Source: Eublepharis macularius (Eukaryota > Chordata > Lepidosauria > Squamata > Eublepharidae). Taken from it: a stretch of DNA of 64,000 nucleotides. This document shows, one piece after another, positions 1 through 10,164 of the stretch; position 1 is the stretch's first letter; the number at the start of each line of letters is the position of its first letter. The stretch covers positions 66,045,766-66,109,765 of the forward strand of contig NC_072801.1 of the NCBI RefSeq assembly GCF_028583425.1, written 5' to 3'. The notes beneath the pieces were generated by a model, which was not told the origin of the DNA, ran no database searches, and saw nothing but the letters and a program-made list of their open reading frames with translations. Both the position numbers and the translations under genes were made by a program.

Positions 1-533
1 TATTCTAAGACAATTTTATTTCTGCATATCCTTACAGACCACTTCTTCTCAAGCAGTAAGGTGAGTACTGACTAGGCAGATGCTTAATGACTCCCTTGAA
101 TATCTTGAAAGATCAATGTCATAATTCCTGAGGTTCTTCTGGAATGCCTAGCTCCAAAATCTCCCCAGGGCTCTACCTCAGTCCCAGAGTTTCGTAGCAG
201 AATTTGTAGAAACATGAGAAACCAGGCTTTCAGGGTTGTTGCTCAAATGTTAAGATTTGTTTTGTGATATTCATTGGCAGAACAATTCATTGTGCCGAAA
301 ACATAACTCATGGTTTATAAAACTAATGTGTTCCCCCCCCCCCCAGTATTTTATTATCATTATGTTAGCTCAGTTAGAAAGATAATAGAAATCAACTTTT
401 TTTTAAAAAAAGTATATATATGTAAAACCAGTAATTGAAGATTTGTATTGTGATATCAAAGATGTAACTCTTGTTTTAAAAAATTGAGTGATGCAGTTCT
501 CCATATTAAAAATACATTTCCCCCTCGTATTAG
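1..533 (+). other. V2R-1 intron 2 (3' part)
   Basis: Non-coding. Almost the same sequence occurs at about 30739-31269 upstream of V2R-3 exon 3, which marks the duplication as starting at or before the window edge. Holds a C-run near 333-344 and an A/T-rich stretch near 400-430. Confidence 0.75.
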
Positions 534-1370
534 CTAAGTTACGGCTCCTTTGATCCAGTGCTGAGTGATAAGATTAAGTTCCCTTTTTTCTATCGGATGG
601 TTCCCAGCGAAAACGCTCAGTATGTGGGGATCGTTCAGCTGCTCAAGCATTTTGGATGGACGTGGGTCGGCCTCCTCACGTCCGATGATGAGAGTGGAGA
701 ATCTTTTCTGCAGACCCTGAGACCCAGGCTCCTCCAGAACAGCATTTGTCTTGCTTTTACACAAATGATGCCAATTATACTGCATAACAAACCAAGTAAA
801 ATCCTAGTTGGCATCTTTTCTTCTCTCTGGTTGTATGAAGTGAATGTCATCCTTGTTCATGGAGATATTCTGTCCATGGATAAGTTACGAATAATGCTGC
901 TGGTATATGAATCTGATGACCTGCCTCCAATGCAGAGGGTGTGGATCATAACTGCTCAGTGGGATTTCACAGCCGTGATTGCTTGGAATGGTTTCCCAGC
1001 ACAATCCCTCAATGGTACCTTGTCCTTTGACCTGCACACAAAAGTGGTGCCAAGATTTGAGGAGTTCCTTGACAGCACAGGTCCAGTGAATGTTCCTTTG
1101 ATCCTCAATTTCTGGCAAACATCATTTAAGTGTTCTTTCCCAGAGTTTAATCAACTTTCTACAAACCTTCCCCTCTGTACTGGGGAAGAGAAGCTGAGGA
1201 ACCTCCCTGGGTCTGTGTTTCAAATGAGAATGTCTGGCCATAGCTACAGCATCTATAATGCGGCTTACGCTGTAGCACATGCTCTCCATGCCCTGCATTC
1301 ATCACTTGTCAAATGGAGAGCAATGAGCCATGGAGACAGATGGAATTTTGGGGATATTCAGCCATGGCAG
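534..1370 (+). CDS. V2R-1 exon 3, ligand-binding (Venus flytrap) domain
   Basis: 279 codons in frame, acceptor TATTAG before 534 and donor GTGAGT after 1370. Contains the family motifs [19 protein letters not shown] and [20 protein letters not shown]. The stretch after FTQMMPI (about 776-821) differs sharply from the otherwise near-identical V2R-3. Confidence 0.93.
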
Positions 1371-1978
1371 GTGAGTCTATGTTCCCTTTTTGTCAGACTT
1401 CATTATTGCAGTGGGTTTTGAAAATGAATCAATTAAGGATCTTTTTAAAGGTGTGAAGAAATGCCTAGCACTCCACCTCAGGATTCATATAAACATTACA
1501 ATAATTGGGTCTGCACTCTATATGCTCTCAGGAGCCTTTCCATAACTTAACAGCCAGCTATTAATGAGAAGGGCACAGGGGAAGATCTCCGCTGGTATGT
1601 GGTGTCCAATTCCAATTAAGAACATAGTGAGTGGACAGAAGGACTTTGGACATAACATCCATGCCCTTTCCCAACTCTGAATCAGTTTGGTGTGTGTATG
1701 TGTATGTGCACATGTGTGTGCGCTGTCTGCCCCACTGTGGAAACATAACGTGATGATCTTCAGTACTCATGGGAGCTGCTGTGGCATAGTGGTTAAGTGG
1801 TTGGGCTCTGAGTCAGTGAATCCCACTACTGCTATGAGCTTAGCCCATAGTCTTGGGAAAGCCTCTCCTGCCAGCCCAGCTCCCTGGCTGTATTGTGGAG
1901 ATAATAACATGGACTTTGTTCACTGCTCTGAGTAGGGCACTAATCTGTCTAGAAGAGCAGTACATAAGCATATTGTTA

Positions 1979-2017
<39 letters not shown>

Positions 2018-5000
2018 CAGCAAATAATGTTTTGCCAGTGCTGTTACAGGAAAACTAGGTAGGGGAGACGTATGGCCCATGTCTCCATGCAATGTGCTCT
2101 TGATCTGAGCTGAGCTCCAGTGTTCTTAAGAAACACTGAATTTTGGAGTCTGCCTCTCCACCTCATCTAAGATGACACCCAAATAAATGTTATATGTATT
2201 TGTGCTACCAGAAGGGCAGTAAAATAACAGGAAGCTCTTTTTTTTAAATAAAATTTTTATTGGATGGGTTAACATACAATTAAGATTATAACAGTTACAT
2301 TTTCCTTCGTTTCCTATGGTTATATGCTCTCCACCCGTCCCCTCCCCCTTTTCTGTGTTAACTTCCAACAGCACTCCAACCACTCATTTTCTAATCTTAT
2401 TTCTACATAGTAGTTGTCACTTTTTTAATTACTGGTAAAGATCTAAACTATATCTTATCTTATTTAATAACTTTCAAAAGACCATAATTGTCCTTTAACA
2501 TCCCATTTTTTCTCTAAATATTTTCTCAGTTTCCCCCAATCCTCAAAGTATCCCTTTGGATCTTGATCCCTCAATTTGTTTGTTAATTTGTCCATTTCCG
2601 CCATGTACAACAGTTTTTGTGTCCATTCTTCAATTTCTGGTATTTCTTCTCTCTTCCAATATTGTGCATATAACATTCTTGCCGCTGTTATCATATAATA
2701 CAATAGTACTCTGTCTTTTCTATTAGTGTCCTCTAAATGCAAGGATAGTAATAACATTTCTGGATTCTTAACAATATTATATATTGGAGTATTGTAGACA
2801 TTTCAGCACATTTTTTAGACCAAAAGTCTCTAGCCTTGCCACAAGTCCACCACATATGAAATAAAGAACCTTCATGTTCCTTACATTTCCAGCACTTGTT
2901 AGATAGCTGGCCGCCCCTTGTCCTGGGGAAAGGCAAAAGGCAGCATGGGTGGCTGGGAGGCTGCCCGCACTGTTCATCTTTCCCCAGGACAAGGGGCGCG
3001 TGGGCAAGCTGGCCGCCCCTTGTTCTGGGGAAAGGCAAAAGGCAGTGCGGAAGGCTGGGAGGCCACCCGCGCCATTCGTCTTTCCCCAGGACAAGGGGCG
3101 GCTGGCTTGTGGGAAAAGCAAAAGGCAGCACGGGAGGCTGTGAGGCTGCCTGCGCCGTTAACCTTTCCACAGGACAAGGGGCGCACGGGCAAGCCAGCCG
3201 CCCCTTCTCTTGCAGGGCAGGTGAATGGTGCGGGCAGCCTCCGAGCCACTCGTGCTGCCACCAGCTCCGCAGCGCACTGGGACAGCAGGCTTGCTGCGTG
3301 GGCAGGGGCAGGTCAGGAGCGCGAACACATGAGCAAGAGCCTGACTACGGTTGCCCTGGGCACTGGCCTCCCCGATTCCCGATTCCGGGCTGGAAACGAG
3401 AGTTGATCGGTTCAAATCGGTGACCTGCGTTCAGCAGCAGCCCAGATCCACGAAGGGCTTAATCGGATTTTTTTTTTTGGAACGGGCCCTTGTCTAATAA
3501 GATCTATAGCAAGGTGCTTCACTTGTTGGGAGATAGCAAAATAGAAGTGTTCAAGAAGGCAATTTATAAAGAAATCAGAATCACAATAAAATGTAACAGT
3601 CTGGAAGGGCTTTCTTAAAAGGGAATCAGAGCACTGTTTATTGCAATGTTTATTGCATCTCGGAATTATGTATGGCATGGCATGCCTTACACTATTTGCA
3701 TAGTTTTCTGATTTCTGTAATCCTAGTGATTTTCCAACACTAAACACTAAACACTAAAAGCATTAGAAAATGGAGTCAGTATAGTTAAGATATATACTGG
3801 ACCTGACATTGTGCTCTTCATTGTTTTCTCTGGTTTGCATTTTCCTGATTTGTATTTTTAGTGAGAAAGGCAGGGTGCAAATGTAGAAAACAAACAAATA
3901 ATAAAAAAAGAGTTCCTATGGATGTAGAAAATCCAAAACCTGGCCAGTTGTCTTTTTGAGTTCTGAAGTATTGAATTGAAAGAGAAGTGGTCAAAATGTT
4001 GCAAAGTGTCAAGTTACAATCTGCTCTCAATGTCTTTGTCTAATGTAAACTTTTCTCCTCTTATCCAGCTGAACTCTTTTCTGAGAAAGGTTCGCTTTAA
4101 TAATAGCGCTGGGGATGAAATCTTCTTTGATGAAAATGGAGAACTGGCCACTGGATATGATCTCATTAATACCATTGCATTCGCCAATGAATCTTTTCAG
4201 AGAGTACAAATTGGAAAGATAGACCTGCAAGCTCCTTTAGGCCACAATTTCACCATTAACAGAAGCGCCATTGTGTGGAATCCCAAGTTTAAACAGGTCT
4301 GAAGTGTTTTACCCGAACTTTAGATGGTCACATCTGAGAAACATTATGTGTTGTTTATAGTTTGTTAGAATATTGATTCATTTCTTTCTTGACTGAAGAG
4401 AACCAAGGCAGTTTACAACAATAAAAATGCGATCGATATACACTCTCAAGATACAATTAAAATGCTGTTGTGTGGCATCCCACATTTAAACATATATAAA
4501 GTGTTTTACTTAAACTTCAGATGTTCTGATCTTACAAACATTATGTGCTTTTTATAGTTTGTTAGAATATTGATTCATTGCCTTTCTCCCTGAAGACAAC
4601 TGCGCTGTTTACAAAAAATAAGAAATGCTATCAATATACTTTATAAAGATACAATTTAACTGCACAAACAATGAAGAATAATGGCATGTGTCTGGGACCC
4701 ATCCTGAATCCAGTGGGCCAGCTTGATCAAGGTCACAGGGCAGAAGCCAGCGACCAAGGGCCAGGAGGTGAAAGCAGGAAAAGCGTGCAAGCCGCAGTGC
4801 AGTTCACATGTTGTAGCGGGTAGCAGTGTTCCCTCCAATCTGCTTTTCCTGTTTCTTTCCTTTGATCAGACTATCATTATGGGTTAGAAGCTAAAATGAC
4901 AAGACTGAGGCTACAGTACTTTGTTCACATCATGAGAAGCCAAGATTCTTTCAAAAGTCAATAATGCTAGGAAAAGTGGAAGGCAGTAGGAAAAGAGGAA

Positions 5001-8000
5001 GACCTAAAATGAGATGGATTGACTCAATAAAGGAAGCCACATCCTCCAGTTTGTAAGATCTAAACAAGTCTGTTAATATTAGGATGTTTTGGAGATCTTT
5101 CATTCATAGGGTTGCCATAGGTTGAAGGCGATTTGTCAACAAATAACATACACCATTAAGGGGAAAAGTTTTACGCAAATATTGGTGGCTAAATGTTATT
5201 TCTACAGTATGTGGAACAGTTCTTTAAGTAATTGTCCTTAATGACTCTGGTCAGACCTGGCTGAGATTCAGTCCGCACTTAAGAAACCCTGGAGATCTAG
5301 AAAAGCAAGATTCAGGTCTAGTAGCATTTTAATGACAAACAAGGCCTAGGCATTTAGTTGGCTTTTTGATGATCACACCTCAACTACTTTTGGTTTGTTA
5401 TGGGTAAAACACAAAAGTAATACTGTCGAAGGCTTTCACGGCCAGAGAATGATGGTTGTTGTGGATTTTCCGGGCTGTATTGCCATGGTCTTGGCATTGT
5501 AGTTCCTGACGTTTCACCAGCAGCTGTGACTGGCATCTTCAGAGTTGTAGCACCAATCTGGCATCTTCAGAGGTGTAGCAGAGATCTCTCAGTGTCACAC
5601 TTTTCAACCCAAAGTAATACTGTTAGAGAATGTTGCTTCGATTTAGTCATTTTATTAAAACATGAGTATCTACAGCCTCAACCCAGAGTACCTCAAAGAA
5701 ATGTATCCTATCCGCTACTGGTATATAGATAATTATATTAGAGCAATTACACGAGTCCATAAAAACATCTTACCGGAAGGTAAGCAAGGCATAGGCTGGA
5801 TCCTCTTCTGAAAAGATGCTTCCAGTCAATTCATTTCCCCATATTTACTGAGTTTTGAAATAATGTCCTAATAATAGCTAGTTGTGCCATTTCCTAAGGA
5901 TACACATTCTTGGCAAATTAATTGTCTTATAACTTCAAACACCTCACCAAGAATATGTTCTTGACTATCTTCTTAAAATAAACAAAAACTGTTTTATTGA
6001 AACAAAGTCTATTTAAAAAGAGTGATGCATGTTTCTTCAACATATGAATATCTGTGGGTGCTCAGTTAATACACACCATCTTTGGACTACATCTTCACTC
6101 CTGTGAAGTTGGACACTCTTACCATTCTAAGATGACTTTGCACCTGGGCCTCAACACCTAGTATCTATTGGCATGGTTTCTAATCTACAAAAGTTCACGT
6201 ACCTGTGCTACTCCATTGTTAATTACCCCTCTTCCAAGCTATTCTGTTCTGAGACTCTAGACTTCCTATTTGGCAATTTCCCATTCTGGAATTGGCCACT
6301 CTACAAGTACATTATTTTCATCCTAAAAAACCTTCTTTGTGGCAATTTTGAAAGGGTTTTGGTTGAATAATATGAGACAGGACATTTAAATTCAAAAGAG
6401 GAATTTTTCCCAGGTTGAAATGACCTCACAGGAAGGGGAGGATTTGGAGAAGTAGATATTTTACTTTGATGTGACATCAAATGATGTGACATCACAAGAT
6501 GTAATATCATATAGCAGTTGAGCTGCCTCCTCAAGTATTGCTCTGAAATCTACATGAAATCCCCAATATGTTGGCAGTGCTAGAAGTACTTTTTTTTCAC
6601 CCCCCAAACTTTATTTGTGCTGCTGTTAGGTGGTGCCGTCTTCAACATGTGTCAAGAGCTGCCAACCTGGATTCAGCAAGATTGCTCTGGAGGGGAAAGA
6701 AGTCTGTTGCTATAGCTGTTCTCAGTGCCCTGAAATGAGGATTTCAGTGCAAATTGGTAAGGAAAGAAGGAATGAATATTAGAGAAAAAAGAGCTATACA
6801 TTTGGATCAATTCCTTATGTCAGCTGTACAAATGGGTTCTCTAAAATAAGATTTCTTGGAGAGGGGTAGAAAACAGGAAACCCATGGAAGAAGTCTGACC
6901 TGACAAAGGGTTTTTTCCCCCCTCAAGGACACCCTTTTCTTCCTCTTCTTTCAATCCCTATTACATTTTCATTCAGGACCTGTTGAGTGTAACTCAAGAA
7001 TTAGGGAAAGTAGCAATCAATATTCCTTCATCACATTAATGTCACCAACTGATTTTTACACACAAAGTCAAATTCTATGACTACATTAAAGCAATAAAGA
7101 TTCTGGGTGAGATTAAGCTTGCAGAACATCTTTGTCACTAAGAACTTCCTTGTTAATTTCAGATGCTGACCAATGCCAGAAGTGCCCAGAGGACCAGTAT
7201 CCAAATCAAAAGCAAGATCGATGCATACCCCGAAGCATCACTTTCTTATCCTATGGAGAACCTTTGGGAGCAGCCTTGGCTTCCTTGGCCCTTTTATCTT
7301 CCTTGACCACCATCATGGTGACGGGGCTCTTTGTTCTGCACTGGGACACTCCCATCGTCAAGGCCAACAACAGGAGCATCACCTGCACCCTCCTGGCCTC
7401 TCTGCTGCTCGGCTTCCTTTGCTCTTTACTGTTCATTGGCCAGCCTGGGGAGCTGACCTGTCTTCTGCGGCAAACCATGTTTGGCATCGCCTTCTCCATC
7501 TCCGTTTCATGTGTGTTGGCCAAAACCATCACTGTGGTTCTGGTCTTCATGGCCACCAAACCAGGAAACAGCATCATGAAATGGGCAGGGAGGAGCCTCG
7601 CAACATCTGTAATTATTTTCTGTTCTCTCATTCAAATGGGTATCTGCGCCACCTGGATAGCCACCTCTCCCCCATTCCCAGAGATGGACATGCACTCCCA
7701 GATCAGCCAGATCACAGTGCAGTGCAACGAAGGCTCAGAGACCATGTTCTACCTTGTCCTGGCCTACATGGGCTTTCTGGCCATCCTCAGCTTCACTGTG
7801 GCTTTCTTTGCCCGAAAGTTGCCCGACAGTTTCAATGAAGCCAAGCTGATCACCTTCAGCATGTTTGTGTTCTGCAGTGTTTGGGTGTCCTTTGTCCCAA
7901 CATATCTGAGCACCAAAGGGAAATACATGGTGGCCGTGGAGGTCTTCTCCATCTTGACTTCTAGTGCTGGGCTGTTGGGCTGCATCTTCTTTCCCAAATG

Positions 8001-8073
8001 CTATATTATATTAATGAGGCCTCAGCTGAACACCAGGGAGCAACTGGTTAGGAAAAAGAATGGCCCTTCTTAA
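534..8073 (+). CDS. V2R-1: vomeronasal type-2 receptor, exons 3-6 (5' end outside window)
   Basis: Class C GPCR expected to bind peptide or protein cues on vomeronasal neurons. Joined coding blocks are 534-1370, 4069-4296, 6630-6756 and 7163-8073. Each starts after an AG and all but the last end before a GT; block lengths (837, 228, 127, 911 nt) equal those of the complete copy at 28570-40024, and phases agree. No stop interrupts the frame before TAA at 8071. Exons 1-2 (signal peptide and first part of the ligand-binding domain) must lie left of base 1. Exon 4 differs from that of V2R-3 by two bases and one residue (N to D), so the two copies are recent duplicates. Family assignment is firm from the Venus-flytrap, cysteine-rich and 7TM order. 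Whether the gene is functional depends on the unseen exons. Which numbered V2R it is cannot be told. Confidence 0.93.
1771..2019 (+). repeat. tRNA-derived SINE with (TTA)n tail
   Basis: Pol III box-A-like start (gtggcatagtggttaagtgg) followed by a tRNA-unrelated body and a (TTA) run of about 12 units at 1981-2017. The same insertion is present in V2R-3 at 32506-32730, so it predates the duplication. There the tail is (TTG)n. I do not assign a family name. Confidence 0.7.
2233..2900 (-). repeat. L1 LINE 3' fragment, minus strand
   Basis: Starts (on the minus strand) in the zinc-knuckle-like C-terminal part of L1 ORF2 ([18 protein letters not shown]) and ends in the ORF2 terminus ([19 protein letters not shown]). 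A 3' UTR then ends in a T-rich run near 2233. These segments align by eye to the intact L1 at 42915-46686. Broken by frameshifts. Absent from the matching intron of V2R-3, so it arrived after the duplication or was lost there. Confidence 0.8.
2905..3260. repeat. GC-rich tandem repeat, about 100-bp units with inverted ends
   Basis: About three units, each opening with gccgccccttgtcctggggaa and closing with its reverse complement (ttccccaggacaaggggc), so single units can fold as stem-loops. Base composition is strikingly GC-rich against the AT-rich intron. It directly abuts the L1 fragment to its left. Long open frames here are by-products of GC content. Sequence 3261-3490 continues GC-rich and unrecognised, ending with a T-run near 3470. 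Confidence 0.8.
4069..4296 (+). CDS. V2R-1 exon 4, end of ligand-binding domain
   Basis: 76 codons, phase 0 at both ends, flanked by TCCAG and GTCTGA. Begins [17 protein letters not shown], the conserved start of V2R exon 4. The donor GTCTGA is weak, but V2R-3 has the same one. Confidence 0.92.
4885..5153 (+). repeat. RTE/BovB LINE 3' fragment
   Basis: Broken coding remnant of the BovB C-terminus ([14 protein letters not shown] and [11 protein letters not shown] can be read), followed by the typical 3' end (attcatagggttgccatag...). The same fragment is in V2R-3 at 34826-35085, so it predates the duplication. Confidence 0.8.
5265..5345 (+). repeat. Interspersed repeat fragment (squamate type)
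   Basis: Contains agcaagattcaggtctagta, a phrase repeated at 35230-35285 and in related form at 63260-63380. Recognised as a dispersed squamate repeat, but I cannot give its class. Confidence 0.45.
5427..5610 (+). mobile_element. Short Penelope-like terminal repeat element
   Basis: 184 bp flanked by a 13-bp direct repeat (aaagtaatactgt at 5414-5426 and 5611-5623), a clean target-site duplication. The body reads cctgacgtttcaccagcagc followed by ggcatcttcagag. Its reverse complement is the tgatgaag/gaaacg-type motif found in terminal repeats of vertebrate Penelope-like elements. The duplication length fits that class. No coding capacity. Confidence 0.6.
6630..6756 (+). CDS. V2R-1 exon 5, cysteine-rich domain
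   Basis: 127 nt (42 codons plus one base). Cysteine pattern [10 protein letters not shown]...[10 protein letters not shown] is the nine-cysteine linker region of class C receptors. Donor GTAAGG follows. Codon GAA-ATG replaces the GAA-GGG seen in V2R-3, a harmless-looking change. Confidence 0.92.
7163..8073 (+). CDS. V2R-1 exon 6, seven-transmembrane domain
   Basis: 302 codons plus stop. Starts with the last cysteines ([12 protein letters not shown]), then seven hydrophobic segments. Includes [26 protein letters not shown] and [17 protein letters not shown], all typical of V2R 7TM exons. Ends [15 protein letters not shown] 8071-8073. Confidence 0.95.
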
Positions 8074-8705
8074 TCCATCTCTTATTATCGAGGGTTGTCT
8101 TTTGTACCAATATCACTAAATGGATACAGTGGACAATGATTTGTGGGTTGTAGTTGACTTTATTAAACAACCAATCTGAATCATCAAGTTCTCCCTTTGA
8201 GGTTGAGGACATCTTGGTGGATGATTCTCACCCTCCTGTCAGGGAGGCAGGAACAACTCCCTTCCACTTCATGTCTCCTCGGTGGGTATCACTCATCTCC
8301 TCAGTTCTTTTCCTGCCTCAACATGGAAAGCAGTTTAGAGTATGCGCTGTGTCACGTATTTGTTTTTTCTACATAATCATATCTTTAGAATCTTACTCGC
8401 GGCAGGAGTAGTAAATGCACCAAAAGGTGGAATCTTGGCCTAATTTGTCAGAATGGATGAATGAACTATATGAATATGCATCAATGTCAAAATTAAAATT
8501 TTACATATCTGCATCCCCCCACAGAAACAGAGACACTTAACAGAAACTTCAGGTATGATTCAGGATATTATTCCATTGTCCAAATTGTGAGATGGACTAC
8601 TACCTTTTTAGCTCAGTTGCAGGCACCATGGGTTCACACATATCAGGAATGTACAGGCTGCTTTGACACTCTACTAACACCTGAGTCTTCCTGCATGCTT
8701 TAACC
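8074..8705 (+). other. V2R-1 3' flank shared with V2R-3
   Basis: Non-coding sequence closely matching 40025-40668 downstream of V2R-3. The match stops near 8705/40668, the right edge of the duplicated block as far as can be seen. Confidence 0.7.
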
Positions 8706-8879
8706 TTATAAGTATTAAACAATAATTTGCCCACATAATCTTACTAATACCATTAAAGTTTATTTTGCTGTATATAACACGTATAATTACCACACTTGTA
8801 TAATCCATTGTTAAACCACATATACCATTGATACCCGTATTGTATAGTCAGAAAAACATTTATACAAGCACCCTCAGGT

Positions 8880-9480
8880 TTCTATTACAATTAATAAAGT
8901 GCTTAGTGCTCAAAGTGCTTCCGTAGTTGTTATTGCACCAATAGATAAAGTGCAAATAGCAGAGGCTCTCCTTAACAGGAAGGCGTGTTCGGCGTTTTAT
9001 ATATAAAGTTCAATGAGAAGGGGATATGTTCATAGCAATGACATAGGAAATGGTTCTATTATTGGGTACTCAAGAGATATGTTGGAATGTGATTCAAGTG
9101 CTGTTATGTTTGTTACTGTTTCGTGGATTGTAATTTATTAAGACCACATGTTGTGTATTATAATTGATTCATTTTATTTTCCCCTAGTGACTGTATTCTT
9201 TGACAAAGATATTCGTGAAACGGGACTGATAAGGATCTAGACCACCCGTGAGAAGATTTTCTATCACAGAAAAATTATTTTTGCATCATAAGAACTATAA
9301 AAGGACTAATCATGTTCTGTGATTTGTACAGCCGGCTGGAATGAATTTTTGAAACTGCATTTACCCCATTGTCTGACCATAAAGCACTCAAGATCTTGGA
9401 TGTCATTATAAGGACTGGTGTTTGTATGGTGCTATTTCTGCATTTGCACTTTATCTATTGGTGCAATAACAACTACGGAA
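8880..9480 (+). mobile_element. Penelope-like element remnant with inverted ends
   Basis: The left end (ttccgtagttgttattgcac near 8920-8940) is the reverse complement of the right end near 9458-9478. The right part also resembles 22280-22340 of the Penelope-like element (caccatacaaacac, attaaagtgcaaatgc on the other strand). A gaaacg motif lies at 9216. No reverse transcriptase remains. Probably a non-autonomous copy or solo terminal-repeat pair. Confidence 0.55.
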
Positions 9481-9733
9481 ACAGCTTATCCCCCTTCCCT
9501 GGAGCCTTCACAGGCTTTCCAGGCAACAGAATGGGGAAGGGGAAGGATGGCTGCTTTACTGTGTGTGTGACTGTGCCAGTGTTTCTTACTCACCTATGCT
9601 ATTGTTGAGGTGTGGCTGCTTCCTTAGTATTTCTGACTTGCTAGGTTGATCATAGAATCATAGAATTATAAAATCATAGAATCATAGGGCTGGAAGGGAG
9701 AGTAGAAGTCTCCCCTAGAAGGAGGCCACAGCC
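9481..9733 (-). repeat. Unassigned spacer, then CR1 3' tail on the minus strand
   Basis: 9481-9645 shows nothing recognisable. 9650-9695 carries repeated atcatagaat units followed by gggctggaaggg, the reverse complement of the CR1 LINE 3' end seen intact at 38900-38955. The LTR element is inserted just downstream. Confidence 0.6.
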
Positions 9734-10150
9734 TGTCAGGTTCAGTGGATATATGAGCTGTACTGTCTCCATTTTCTAATGCTTCTAGTGTTTAAGTGCT
9801 TTCCCCACAGGTGCACAAGTTCCCAAGCAGACTTCTCACCGAACGAGATTGTTTTGTCTAACAACGTTCCATCCCAGATTGGCCTTGACGGAATCCAGCT
9901 TCCCAAGACTGAAAGATGTTGTTTTGAGAACTGTGGGGGGAGGCTGGCTCAGCTGGGAACTGTTACTTTGTACCTCATGCTTTGCTCTTCATTGGTAACA
10001 ATGATCTTGTACCATCCTGAGTCTCCTATTCAGGACAGTGGACTATAATGAACCATTTCTACAGTAAAATTTCCTTATTCAAACAATGGACTCTTGTTTG
10101 CTTGTAAAGGAGAACGTGTAAGAAGGACATTATCTAGCCACAGTCTGACA
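9734..10150 (+). repeat. 5' LTR of the chromovirus
   Basis: 417 bp, TGTCAG...CTGACA. Coding begins only 14 nt downstream at 10165, so there is hardly room for a leader. The bases after the LTR (ttttgttacc) would hold any primer-binding site; I could not match them to a tRNA. Confidence 0.95.
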
Positions 10151-10164
10151 TTTTGTTACCAATC

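Noticed and set aside
2733..3415. Several overlapping proline/glycine-rich frames on both strands.
   Set aside because: They lie in the GC-rich tandem array, where stops are rare in every frame. No domain; periodic content follows the repeat.
7173..7838. A 221-codon frame overlapping V2R-1 exon 6 (with similar ones over the other 7TM exons).
   Set aside because: Shadow of the receptor frame: same position in each paralogue, His/Gly-rich translation, no conservation beyond that imposed by the real frame.
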